Positions 5,834 to 12,801 of a stretch of DNA of 42,177 nucleotides are shown piece by piece. The position numbers were made by a program, and so were the translations under genes. Every line of letters begins with the position of its first letter. Positions within the stretch are counted from its first letter, which is position 1. Below the pieces are notes generated by a model. It was not told the DNA's origin, did no database searches, and saw nothing but the letters and a program-made list of their open reading frames with translations. The DNA is from a virus: IMG/VR virus record IMGVR_UViG_3300046048_000092, positions 1-42,177 of that record. One strand, given 5' to 3'.

Positions 5834-6673
5834 TTATTCGCCGACGCCCATTCGTTCGAGCTTCGAGTTCATCTCGAACTGCTCGCGGCCCGAGAGCTTG
5901 TCCCATTCCGCGTCACGGTCCTCCTGGCAGTCGTTCATGCAGGCAGCCAGGTAGCGCGCCTCTGTTTTCGAGAAGTAGAACGCCCCGAGACGATACTCCT
6001 CGAACGCTTCCCACGCCAGGGGTACGCACTCCTTCACGATCCCAGCGATCGCGTTCGCGTACTGCCGAATCTCCAACTGAGCGTGCGGGTCCATGCGCAG
6101 CCCAAGAAAGTGGAACAGGTTGTGCAGGTCGATCTTCCAGTATGCTTCGGTGTAGGTCGAGAGTGGTAGATCCTTGCGGGCCTGTTCACGAGCAACGCCA
6201 GCTTGCAGTCGGTCCTTGTAGAGAGCATCAGCATGACGGTGGAACTCCGCCTCGTTCGCTGACAGATTGTTTCCAACCGGGACTGGAAGCATGCTGTCGC
6301 TGCCCTGCTTGTTGACTACCGATTGCGCTCGCCATTCCCTGGGTGAAGTGCTCTGCTTGTCGTCGATCGCTTCGGAGTACCGCGTCGAGTATTCGTTCAC
6401 CGACGCGGTCCGGTGTCGGATCCATTGACGCCAGCAATCCATCGGAACTCTGACGTGGAACTTGAATTCGACCATCTCGAACGGAGTCGTGTGACGATGC
6501 CGCATCAGGTAGCGGATCAGGCCGCGATCCTCGCTGATCGACTTCGTCCCCTTGCCGTACGAGACGCGAGCGGCCTGAACGATCGAAGAGTCGTCACCCA
6601 TCACGTCGATCAGGCGAACGTGGCCCTTGTCGAGCACGCGCCTCGTGGCCTTTCTTGTGTTCTCAGTCACCAC
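5834..6673 (-). CDS. thyX: FAD-dependent thymidylate synthase ThyX
   Basis: Makes dTMP from dUMP using FAD, NADPH and methylene-tetrahydrofolate. The 279-residue protein has the diagnostic ThyX motif RHRTASVNEYSTR at residues 86-98 and the upstream RHRHTTPFEM segment (58-67). Length and order match cellular and phage ThyX. It starts at one of two tandem GTG codons overlapping the preceding gene. It is notable beside the ThyA-fold protein at 19260-20048, since phages rarely carry both folds; one is likely to serve a modified-thymine route. Confidence 0.93.
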   Translation of the reverse strand: MVTENTRKATRRVLDKGHVRLIDVMGDDSSIVQAARVSYGKGTKSISEDRGLIRYLMRHRHTTPFEMVEFKFHVRVPMDCWRQWIRHRTASVNEYSTRYSEAIDDKQSTSPREWRAQSVVNKQGSDSMLPVPVGNNLSANEAEFHRHADALYKDRLQAGVAREQARKDLPLSTYTEAYWKIDLHNLFHFLGLRMDPHAQLEIRQYANAIAGIVKECVPLAWEAFEEYRLGAFYFSKTEARYLAACMNDCQEDRDAEWDKLSGREQFEMNSKLERMGVGE

Positions 6674-6845
6674 TGCTGCTGTCTTCCAGCTCGACGACGA
6701 ACGAGCCGCCGCTGATGCCGTTGCTGGCGTACTTGACGTCCGTCACCTTGGCGATCTTCGCCGTGGTGCGCTTGTCGAGATACTCCTGCACGGCCTCCAT
6801 CAGCGCGGCCGGGCAGAGAATCAGCTTGTTGCTTCCTGGGATCAT
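6663..6845 (-). CDS. small protein of unknown function
   Basis: A 60-residue protein with GAGGAG five nt before its ATG and an 11-nt overlap into thyX. The sequence has an alternating pattern around KIAKVTDVKYASNGISGGSFVVEL, suggesting a small beta-sheet domain. No family recognised. Confidence 0.58.
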   Translation of the reverse strand: MIPGSNKLILCPAALMEAVQEYLDKRTTAKIAKVTDVKYASNGISGGSFVVELEDSSSGD

Positions 6846-6846
6846 G

Positions 6847-7257
6847 TCATCTCCTCAGCAGGTATCGTAGGGTGGGGAGTCGGTCGTTGCACAAGCTCAA
6901 CGCCTTGCGCAGCCAGTCCTTCTCCTCGCGAGGAAGCGGCAGGTACATGCGTTCCGCCCGCTTCAGGATCTCCATGAACTGGACGTGCCCGTCCTTCGTG
7001 GTCCAGATCGGAGCACGCAGCTCATCGAAGCCGAGTCGCTGCATGTAGATGTCCGTCACCGGCAGACGCATCATGGTGTCGAACCCGCCAGGCGGCAGAT
7101 CAGCGATCCGCGTCATCGGGTTGTTGCGCAGGCATGCACGAGCACGGTCGCCAAGTTCGCGGTTCCAGCCGGTCATTGGCCCATAGTGCAGCAACTCGTT
7201 GATGATTTCGTATGGATCGTACGCGGTCGTGTCGTGACCGCAGTTCTGGCATCTCAT
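6847..7257 (-). CDS. CxxC-headed protein of unknown function
   Basis: A 136-residue protein. It opens with MRCQNCGHDT, a half zinc-knuckle, followed by helices; the middle includes GGFDTMMRLPVTDIYMQRLGFDEL. It lies between two coupled small genes with a few nt of overlap each side. No catalytic motif seen. Confidence 0.6.
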   Translation of the reverse strand: MRCQNCGHDTTAYDPYEIINELLHYGPMTGWNRELGDRARACLRNNPMTRIADLPPGGFDTMMRLPVTDIYMQRLGFDELRAPIWTTKDGHVQFMEILKRAERMYLPLPREEKDWLRKALSLCNDRLPTLRYLLRR

Positions 7258-7514
7258 CTCGACACCTCGACCAGTTCACCAAAGACGCGAACCGTGAAGC
7301 CCAGCCTGGTCAGTTCGGCGACGGTGTCCGCCGTGAACTGACGTATCATCGCATCTGCCGCAGCCGATTGCCGCAGAAAGTTCTCGCTGCGACGCTCACG
7401 ATCCACCACGATCTGTTCGCGTTCAAGCTGCTCCATTGCAGCGTCGGCGCTCATGCCTGTTCGGGCGAGCGTCACGATGCGCCGCACCCCGTCTGGGCAG
7501 TAGGATAGTCTCAT
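7254..7514 (-). CDS. protein of unknown function
   Basis: An 86-residue mostly helical protein. The ATG at 7514 overlaps the upstream stop as TGATG, preferred over the GTG one codon earlier. Contains AVVDRERRSENF-like charged helices and a C-terminal LGFTVRVFGELVEV strand pair. No family recognised. Confidence 0.58.
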   Translation of the reverse strand: MRLSYCPDGVRRIVTLARTGMSADAAMEQLEREQIVVDRERRSENFLRQSAAADAMIRQFTADTVAELTRLGFTVRVFGELVEVSR

Positions 7515-7771
7515 CACTTGACCTCCCAGGTCAGGACTGTGTGATTCTTGCGGTTGCCCATCGCTGCTTCCGCATCTTCCTCACGGAGATGCACGGACAC
7601 GATCTCCCCCATCGGGCCATGCACGATATACACAGCCGCGAGCTGGGGCTCGACCAGATTCATGCAGGTCGCGAACCAGCGCAAGGTGTCCGCCCTATCA
7701 TCGCCGGTCCGTTCGATCTGAACAGACATGCAGGTCTGCACGATCTTTCGGGACACATCAAAATGGGACAT
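7514..7771 (-). CDS. protein of unknown function next to ssb
   Basis: An 85-residue protein whose ATG lies inside the last codons of ssb, so the acidic SSB tail codons double as its ribosome-binding region. It contains AAVYIVHGPMGEIVSVHL, a likely beta core. No family recognised; the overlap with ssb suggests coupled expression. Confidence 0.6.
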   Translation of the reverse strand: MSHFDVSRKIVQTCMSVQIERTGDDRADTLRWFATCMNLVEPQLAAVYIVHGPMGEIVSVHLREEDAEAAMGNRKNHTVLTWEVK

Positions 7772-8117
7772 CGTCGTCCTCCGGCGCAGCGGGGCTGGAG
7801 GACTTGCTCAGGAACTCCACGGTCTGGGCAACGATCTCGGTCGTGAACACGCGGACCCCGTCCTTCTCGTACTCCCCGTACTCGATCCGCCCCTCGACCA
7901 GCAGCTTTGAGCCCTTGCGGACATACTGTGCCACGACCTCAGCTTGGCGGCCCCAGAACTTGACGCGGTGCCAGCTCGTCTTCTCCTGAAGCACCCCATC
8001 CTTGTTCTTCCACTTCTCGTTCGTCGCGAGTGAGATGCGGGCGTACGCCGTGCCGTTCGTGGTTGTGCCAGCGTCGGGGTCCATCCCCGCATTGCCGACC
8101 AAGATTGCCTTGTTCAT
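7758..8117 (-). CDS. ssb: single-stranded DNA-binding protein
   Basis: Binds ssDNA during replication and recombination. The 119-residue protein has the OB-fold order of bacterial SSB: MNKAILVGNAGMDPD, AYARISLATNEKW, TSWHRVKFWGRQAEVVAQYVRKG, LLVEGRIEYGEY, and the acidic tip PEDDDVPF that docks partner proteins. Start chosen at 8117 with GAGGA upstream; a longer frame extends into the repeat array and was rejected. Its 5' leader is the pentanucleotide array at 8164-8380. Confidence 0.93.
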   Translation of the reverse strand: MNKAILVGNAGMDPDAGTTTNGTAYARISLATNEKWKNKDGVLQEKTSWHRVKFWGRQAEVVAQYVRKGSKLLVEGRIEYGEYEKDGVRVFTTEIVAQTVEFLSKSSSPAAPEDDDVPF

Positions 8118-8163
8118 TGTACCATTCCTCGATTGTTGTTGTCCATGCCTGCCATGCCGCTTC

Positions 8164-8380
8164 AAACCCCGTCGCACCTCGCGTAACCTAGCCACGCCGT
8201 GCCTGCCTTGCCTTGCCGTGCCGCGCCCTACCTAGCCGCGCCCGACCGTGCCTCGCCTGCCATGTTATGCCATGCCGCGCCTAGCCTGACCTTCCCCGCC
8301 TTGCCGTGCCTGCCATGCCTCACCAAGCCGCACCCGGCCTCGCCGTACCAGGGCTCGCCGCGCCTCGACGCGCCTGCCTA
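8164..8380 (-). repeat. degenerate GGCNN pentanucleotide array
   Basis: The whole gap between the stop of the 162-residue gene and the ssb leader consists of about 45 tandem units, mostly 5 nt long, reading GGCNN or GGTNN on the minus strand (NN[G/A]CC on the plus strand). Five units are 4 nt (8204-8207, 8258-8261, 8297-8300, 8311-8314, 8375-8378) and shift the phase. The first two or three bases of each unit are nearly fixed and the last two vary, so it is neither a simple microsatellite nor coding. It begins at the upstream stop codon (8378-8380). Function unknown. Confidence 0.85.
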
Positions 8381-8866
8381 GCTCACTCGCTCCAATGCGG
8401 CAAACACTTCAGCGAGTTCGTTGAGACGACGATACCGATTCATCCACGCATCTGCCTCACGCAGCGCACGCTTCAGGAATTCGGCCCTCGCCTCGGGATC
8501 TTCAAGGATCTCGTCAGTGGACGCGAACACGCCCACTGAACGGACCTGATTCGGCTCGCGCTTTTCGAACTTCACGTTGTAGGCGCGCTCCTCGATCTCG
8601 GGTGATTCCGCGTAGCGTACAACGACGCTACGCAGCAGTTTGGCAGCGTTGGCGCGGTAGTGTGCTTCCGCCGCTTTCGATACACCCATGTCGAAGATCT
8701 GTGGTCGGATCGGAGACGTCTTGGAACGGGCAGCTTCCACCACAGCTCGTGATGTCAACTCACCGTTCCGCTTCTTGATCCGATCGAGTTCCTTGGCGGC
8801 TACCTCAGCGTCGACCCCCTTTGGGTCATACCCACTGACGTAGCCGAAGAATGTTGGCGTTGCCAT
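8378..8866 (-). CDS. conserved phage protein of unknown function, partner of the next gene
   Basis: A 162-residue helical protein beginning MATPTFFGYVSGYDPKG. The ATG overlaps the upstream stop as TGATG. A longer frame starting at 9109 was rejected because its first 81 residues are the shadow of the upstream gene. The C-terminal half is strongly charged (EDPEARAEFLKRALREADAW). Together with the 197-residue protein it forms a pair placed between rtcB and ssb, directly upstream of the pentanucleotide array. No enzymatic motif seen. Confidence 0.65.
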   Translation of the reverse strand: MATPTFFGYVSGYDPKGVDAEVAAKELDRIKKRNGELTSRAVVEAARSKTSPIRPQIFDMGVSKAAEAHYRANAAKLLRSVVVRYAESPEIEERAYNVKFEKREPNQVRSVGVFASTDEILEDPEARAEFLKRALREADAWMNRYRRLNELAEVFAALERVS

Positions 8867-9459
8867 CACGCACCGGCCTTGACACGGAATCGGCCGAAGT
8901 CGCCGCCCTTTTCGGGACGCCATTCGCACACACCGACACCGAACCCGGCCAGGTTGATCAGGTTCAGGATGTCTTCGGGCTGGAGCATGTCGGGATTGTA
9001 CTCCACCGTGAATTCGGTCTCCCACTTGTCGAATTGGGGACGATACCGAAGGTCGGCGGAACCTGCACCGACACGAACCGCGTCTTCTCGGAGCCGGGGT
9101 TCGGAGCATGTCATCGGAATGACACCATTCGGATCATCGCAGAGGATGAAGAGGGCCTTGCGAACCAAGGTCTTCTCCACACCGATGTCCTTGTGGGCCG
9201 CACCGATCACGCACTTTGCGAGAGCGGCGACGGGCACACCGAATTCTCCATCAGCGGTGCGGTAAGTCGCTGCTTCTGCCTCGGCAGCGGGATCCCGCTT
9301 TTCGCGAGTCTTGGTCTTCTTCCCCGCGTGCTTGTCACGCATCATCTGCTTCGCCTTCTCATTCCATTGATGCTGGATGATCGGGCTGATACCTTCGATC
9401 GTGACGATCATTCGCTCCGGCTGAACCGGTTTGAGTGTGATCTTACCTGCCATTGTCAT
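8866..9459 (-). CDS. conserved phage protein with a Gly-rich C-terminal loop
   Basis: A 197-residue protein. Recognisable blocks are ISPIIQHQWNEKAKQMM, KREKRDP-like KTREKRDPAAEAE, FGVPVAALAKCVIGAA, REDAVRVGAGSADLRYRP, and the C-terminal LINLAGFGVGVCEWRPEKGG followed by FGRF. I believe this block order recurs in other phages, usually as an unnamed protein near replication genes. The Gly-rich FGVGxxRPxxGG loop resembles RNA/DNA-binding RAMP-like folds, which is only a hint. Start at 9459 has AAGGA upstream; a GTG at 9483 is less likely. Confidence 0.68.
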   Translation of the reverse strand: MTMAGKITLKPVQPERMIVTIEGISPIIQHQWNEKAKQMMRDKHAGKKTKTREKRDPAAEAEAATYRTADGEFGVPVAALAKCVIGAAHKDIGVEKTLVRKALFILCDDPNGVIPMTCSEPRLREDAVRVGAGSADLRYRPQFDKWETEFTVEYNPDMLQPEDILNLINLAGFGVGVCEWRPEKGGDFGRFRVKAGA

Positions 9460-9479
9460 TCGTCCTTCGTTATGAGGCA

Positions 9480-9725
9480 TCACGCCTCGGTGTGGTGCAG
9501 CTCTCTTTCAAGCCGCTTCAGGTCACCGTGCTGCACATATGCAAGCAGGTGCTTCAGTTTGCCGCGATCCAATCCGGTGGACGCGACAGGTTCGTGCTGT
9601 GAGATCAGATGTGCCATGTGCTTGCGCATTCGTGCAAGCTCCAGCCGAGCGGTGGCGTTCTCTACCTCAGCGCGCCACCGCGCCTCGCGGTCCTGTTCTT
9701 GGAACAATCTGGATAGAGCGTCCAC
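9480..9725 (-). CDS. small coiled-coil protein
   Basis: An 81-residue highly charged helical protein starting at a GTG preceded by AAGGG. It lies just after rtcB and its stop overlaps the region before the next gene. Heptad-like spacing over LFQEQDREARWRAEVENATA suggests a coiled coil. Function unknown. Confidence 0.55.
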   Translation of the reverse strand: MDALSRLFQEQDREARWRAEVENATARLELARMRKHMAHLISQHEPVASTGLDRGKLKHLLAYVQHGDLKRLERELHHTEA

Positions 9726-9728
9726 AGC

Positions 9729-10928
9729 TCAGCCCTTCACACAGATGATCTGCTTGAGAGTGTGCTTCACCTTCACGAGGTCGGTCTGGTTCTCCATCAC
9801 CTCGTCGATGTCCTTGTACGCGCCTGGGATCTCGTCCAGAACGCCCTTGTCCTTCCGACACTCCACACCCTCGGTCTGTGCTACCAGATCTTCGGATGTG
9901 AACGTCTTCCTTGCCTGGGTGCGCGACATGCGGCGACCGGCTCCGTGCGAGCATGAGTCGAAGCTCTCCGGGTTGCCCAGCCCCTCGACGATGTAGCTTC
10001 GCGTGCCCATCGACCCAGGGATGATGCCCATGTCGCCAGCGCGCGCACGGATCGCTCCCTTGCGCGTCACCATCAGGTTCTCACCGTAGTGGTGCTCGCG
10101 TGCTACATAGTTGTGGTGGCAGTTGATTGCCTTCTCTGCCAGGCCACCGATAACTAGTCCAATGTCGTGGAATGCGGCATGGATTGAGTGCATCATCACT
10201 ACACGATTCACAGACGCATATTCCTGAGCCCACTGCACTGCTGCCCAGTACGCATCGAAGTGCTCCGTGCCTTCCGGCAAGTACGCCAGATCCTTGTCAG
10301 GCAGGTGGATGAAATGGCGCTCCATGTCCTGCTTCGCCAGCCCGATGAAGTGCATGCCGATCTTGTTGCCGATCCCGCGCGATCCACTGTGCAGCATGAT
10401 CCACACGTCGTCATTCTCGTCCAGACAGATCTCGATGAAGTGGTTGCCGCCACCCAACGTGCCGATCTGGTGCGCGAGCGTGACACGGTTCTTGTGCTCG
10501 CTCACAGCACGGAATGACTCATGGTCCTGCTCCAGCTTGCAGAACTCATCCACCAGGCCCTCGGCGATCGCGTCCTGTAGTGGATTCAGCTTCGCATGTC
10601 GATTGAACCCAACAGGGACGCGCGCCTCGATTGCGGAACGGAGCTTCACCAGCGGAATGTCGTCAGGACGAACATCGGTCTTGACCGCCATCATACCGCA
10701 GCCGATGTCGACACCCACGGCGGCCGGGATGATCGCGCCCTTCGTGGGCACCACCGACCCGATCGTTGCGCCCATGCCGAGATGGACATCAGGCATCGCA
10801 GCAACCCACGGGTCAACGAACGGCATGCGCGCAGTGTTGCTGAGCTGGACGATCGACGCTTCGTCCACGTCCGGTGTCCAGATCTTCACAGGCTTCATGC
10901 CCGTCTCATGTAGCACTCGACTGATCAT
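9729..10928 (-). CDS. rtcB: RtcB-type RNA ligase (RNA-splicing ligase)
   Basis: Joins RNA 2',3'-cyclic phosphate or 3'-phosphate ends to 5'-OH ends using GTP and Mn2+. All catalytic residues align with E. coli RtcB: Asp74 and Cys77 in VGVDIGCGM, His163 in GGGNHF, His180 in LHSGSRG, His271/272 in NCHHNYV, and the guanylylated His328 in SHGAGRRMSR. The 399-residue length is typical. Encoded together with more than 20 tRNAs and a second RNA ligase, it most likely repairs tRNAs cut by host anticodon nucleases. AGGAAGG precedes the ATG. Confidence 0.95.
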   Translation of the reverse strand: MISRVLHETGMKPVKIWTPDVDEASIVQLSNTARMPFVDPWVAAMPDVHLGMGATIGSVVPTKGAIIPAAVGVDIGCGMMAVKTDVRPDDIPLVKLRSAIEARVPVGFNRHAKLNPLQDAIAEGLVDEFCKLEQDHESFRAVSEHKNRVTLAHQIGTLGGGNHFIEICLDENDDVWIMLHSGSRGIGNKIGMHFIGLAKQDMERHFIHLPDKDLAYLPEGTEHFDAYWAAVQWAQEYASVNRVVMMHSIHAAFHDIGLVIGGLAEKAINCHHNYVAREHHYGENLMVTRKGAIRARAGDMGIIPGSMGTRSYIVEGLGNPESFDSCSHGAGRRMSRTQARKTFTSEDLVAQTEGVECRKDKGVLDEIPGAYKDIDEVMENQTDLVKVKHTLKQIICVKG

Positions 10929-10939
10929 GCTGTACCTTC

Positions 10940-11071
10940 CTAGCCAATAGGCCGAATGTGATGCCCCAGAACCAGATAACTGAAGTTACCCATTGGTAGG
11001 GGCTCGCCCTGCTTGTCTCGCTGTCCGTGGTGAGCACCGGCTGCGATCAAGATTGCTTCGGTGAGGTTCAT
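10940..11071 (-). CDS. short HD/RelA-like N-terminal fragment
   Basis: A 43-residue frame whose ATG overlaps the upstream stop as ATGA. Its sequence AILIAAGAHHGQRDKQGEP resembles the first helix of HD-domain ppGpp hydrolases (MESH1/RelA type, where AAxxAHxGQxDKxGxPY is typical), but the frame stops soon after and the rest of the domain is absent. It may be a remnant, or a microprotein that keeps only this piece. Confidence 0.5.
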   Translation of the reverse strand: MNLTEAILIAAGAHHGQRDKQGEPLPMGNFSYLVLGHHIRPIG

Positions 11072-11331
11072 TCGAACGACCTCATGTCATGCATCGCCAA
11101 CTCGCCGATGCACATCTCACGATACTTCTGCTTCTTCGTGTCGCGGCCCTGCCTCACCCAGTAGAATTGGCGGCTGCCGTCCTCGAATCCAGTGCCGACG
11201 CAGACATCATGCCCCTCGGCCTTCAGTCGACGAAGCTCCGGTTTCACGTCGGCCGTCTTCAACCGTTTCATCAGATCACGCAGCGTGCGCGGTGTCTTCA
11301 TCCATTCAGCGGTCAGTGGTGTGCCGTTCAT
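11068..11331 (-). CDS. protein of unknown function
   Basis: An 87-residue protein with an ATG overlapping the end of the DUF2786 gene. Contains LRDLMKRLKTADVKPELRRL and a strand pair around GHDVCVGTGFEDGSRQFYWVRQG, perhaps a small alpha-beta domain. No family recognised. Confidence 0.6.
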   Translation of the reverse strand: MNGTPLTAEWMKTPRTLRDLMKRLKTADVKPELRRLKAEGHDVCVGTGFEDGSRQFYWVRQGRDTKKQKYREMCIGELAMHDMRSFE

Positions 11332-12026
11332 GTCAGCCTCTTGGTGTTGCCGTTGATGTTGATGCGCCCACCGTCGCGTCGACCCTGGTCGCGTGCGCTG
11401 CGTTCGCTGCGATGGCGACTCCCACTACACCGGACCAGACCCATCTCGCGGCCGATGCGCTCGACGTGACGCTCACGTTCCTTGATCACCGCGAGCGCGG
11501 TGTCGACCATGACCAGCGCAGTGCCCGTGCTGGCCTCGGTGTATGCGGTGGCGACCGCAGCCCCGTGAGCTTCCTTCAGACGGGCACGCAGCGTGTCGAC
11601 CACGCCGTGCCGCCAGTTGTTGGTCCACGTCCGGCCGTTGCCGGAGTAGTTGCGACCCAGGCTCGTGATCTCGCGAATGAGGAAGGCGTAGAGGCAGCGC
11701 ACGCTCTGCGTGTCACCCTCTTCGCCGATGATCTTCAGGTCGCTGCCGGAGCGGTAGACCTGGCAGGAGTTGACGGCAGCGATCGCCATTGCGAGCTGCG
11801 CCCGCCATGCGGGCAGACGGCCGCTCGAATCCAGCGGATCCTCCCAATCCTTGATCAGCTCGGCGCGCACCTCGTTCAGGTCCAGTGAGGCTTCGCTGAT
11901 CTGATGCTTCGTCATCAGGGCCTGTGCCCGTGACGCAGCGTTCGCCGCTTCGCCCTCGGTCGCGCTCGGTGCGTTCGCGAGGTTGAGCAGCTTCTTGATC
12001 GTGCGGAGTGTCTTGGAATCGGTCAT
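11328..12026 (-). CDS. DUF2786 domain protein
   Basis: A 232-residue protein. The N-terminus (KTLRTIKKLLNLANAPSATEGEAANAASRAQALMTKHQIS, here described by its first 35 or so residues) is the DUF2786 helical signature with the conserved KLLxLAxxxxxxxEAxxAxxxAQxLMxKxxI pattern. The remainder (AWRAQLAMAIAAVNSCQVYR, then FLIREIT and a basic C-terminus) is the part that follows DUF2786 in many phages and bacteria. No activity is established for the family. Start at 12026 with AAGGGA upstream, about 37 nt after the predicted transcription start. Confidence 0.8.
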   Translation of the reverse strand: MTDSKTLRTIKKLLNLANAPSATEGEAANAASRAQALMTKHQISEASLDLNEVRAELIKDWEDPLDSSGRLPAWRAQLAMAIAAVNSCQVYRSGSDLKIIGEEGDTQSVRCLYAFLIREITSLGRNYSGNGRTWTNNWRHGVVDTLRARLKEAHGAAVATAYTEASTGTALVMVDTALAVIKERERHVERIGREMGLVRCSGSRHRSERSARDQGRRDGGRININGNTKRLT

Positions 12027-12069
12027 GGTGTGTCCCTTCTGTGTTGGCATATGCCTGACTTCAGATATG

Positions 12070-12099
12070 ATTATACCATAGATCGGGCCAGGGTGTCAA
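12070..12099 (-). promoter_or_regulatory. sigma70-type promoter with an inverted repeat framing the -35 box
   Basis: On the minus strand a perfect TTGACA (12094-12099) and a perfect TATAAT (12070-12075) are 18 bp apart. The -35 is framed by 6-bp arms CCAGGG and CCCTGG (12088-12093 and 12100-12105), a likely operator. The stop codon of the 38-residue membrane peptide lies within the -35 box. It drives the DUF2786-rtcB-ssb run. Confidence 0.85.
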
Positions 12100-12212
12100 C
12101 CCTGGTCTATCCACCCATTCACCCTCTCCAGCGGCCTTTTCCAGATCGGGCTGACGATCACTGCGAACACCCACGCGATACCCAACAGGGCGTCGATCAG
12201 GATTGGCCTCAT
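12096..12212 (-). CDS. 38-residue single-pass membrane peptide
   Basis: Starts at an ATG overlapping the upstream stop as ATGA, with GGAGGAG just before it. One hydrophobic helix (ILIDALLGIAWVFAVIVSPIW, residues 4-24) is followed by a short charged tail. Its TGA lies inside the -35 box of the next promoter. Function unknown. Confidence 0.6.
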   Translation of the reverse strand: MRPILIDALLGIAWVFAVIVSPIWKRPLERVNGWIDQG

Positions 12213-12493
12213 AGCTCCTCCATCATGGCGCGCGCCGCTTCGATATGGCCCTGGTTCTTGCGGATCTGCCCTTGGAGGAATCGGTTCGTACTGACCAGCT
12301 CCTCCATGAATGCCTTCAGCGCAGCGCGCTCACTCTTGTGCAGTGGCAGATGCTTGTTGAACCTGCGTCGATGTTTCCATGCGGCAAGACTCATGTCGCC
12401 CTCCAGCATGACTTGCTTCGCTGTGACCGTTGCCTCGGCACAGTCGATGTGCAGCTCGCCTGCGTAGTCAACGTAGGCTTTGTAGATCTTCAT
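12209..12493 (-). CDS. protein of unknown function
   Basis: A 94-residue protein: an N-terminal strand region (KIYKAYVDYAGELHIDCAEATV) followed by long charged helices (AALKAFMEELVSTNRFLQGQ). Coupled to both neighbours. No family recognised. Confidence 0.6.
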   Translation of the reverse strand: MKIYKAYVDYAGELHIDCAEATVTAKQVMLEGDMSLAAWKHRRRFNKHLPLHKSERAALKAFMEELVSTNRFLQGQIRKNQGHIEAARAMMEEL

Positions 12494-12801
12494 CCCTTCT
12501 CCACCTCTGAGATCAGCTCGTCCAGCTCCATGTGCAGCTCGGTCTCGTCGAGGTCCATCACCCTGGCCTGGCCCATGCCGTAGTGCTCACGGTACGCACG
12601 CCGCTTCACGCATTCACGCATCCACGGCGTCACCTCTTCGAACCCCACTTTGAACTGGTCAGCCGCAGTAGCGGTATAGTAGTCGACCGGACCGCCAGCC
12701 TCAAATGTTGGATTCGGCTTCCGCCGATCCCAGAGTGTGACCGCACCCCATGCGATCAGCAGCGCGATCCAAACAGCGACCATGATGTATGTGATGCTCA
12801 T
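12490..12801 (-). CDS. membrane-anchored protein of unknown function
   Basis: A 103-residue protein with an N-terminal hydrophobic helix (ITYIMVAVWIALLIAWGAVTLW, residues 3-24), positive residues after it (DRRKPN), and an acidic cytoplasmic tail ending in MDLDETELHMELDEL. ATG overlaps the upstream stop as ATGA. Confidence 0.62.
   Translation of the reverse strand: MSITYIMVAVWIALLIAWGAVTLWDRRKPNPTFEAGGPVDYYTATAADQFKVGFEEVTPWMRECVKRRAYREHYGMGQARVMDLDETELHMELDELISEVEKG

Noticed and set aside
8199-8381. Open frames within the pentamer array on the plus strand
   Set aside because: The Ala/Pro/Cys-rich frames arise from the GCC-rich repeat itself; five 4-nt units break the period, which coding would not tolerate, and no ribosome site is present.
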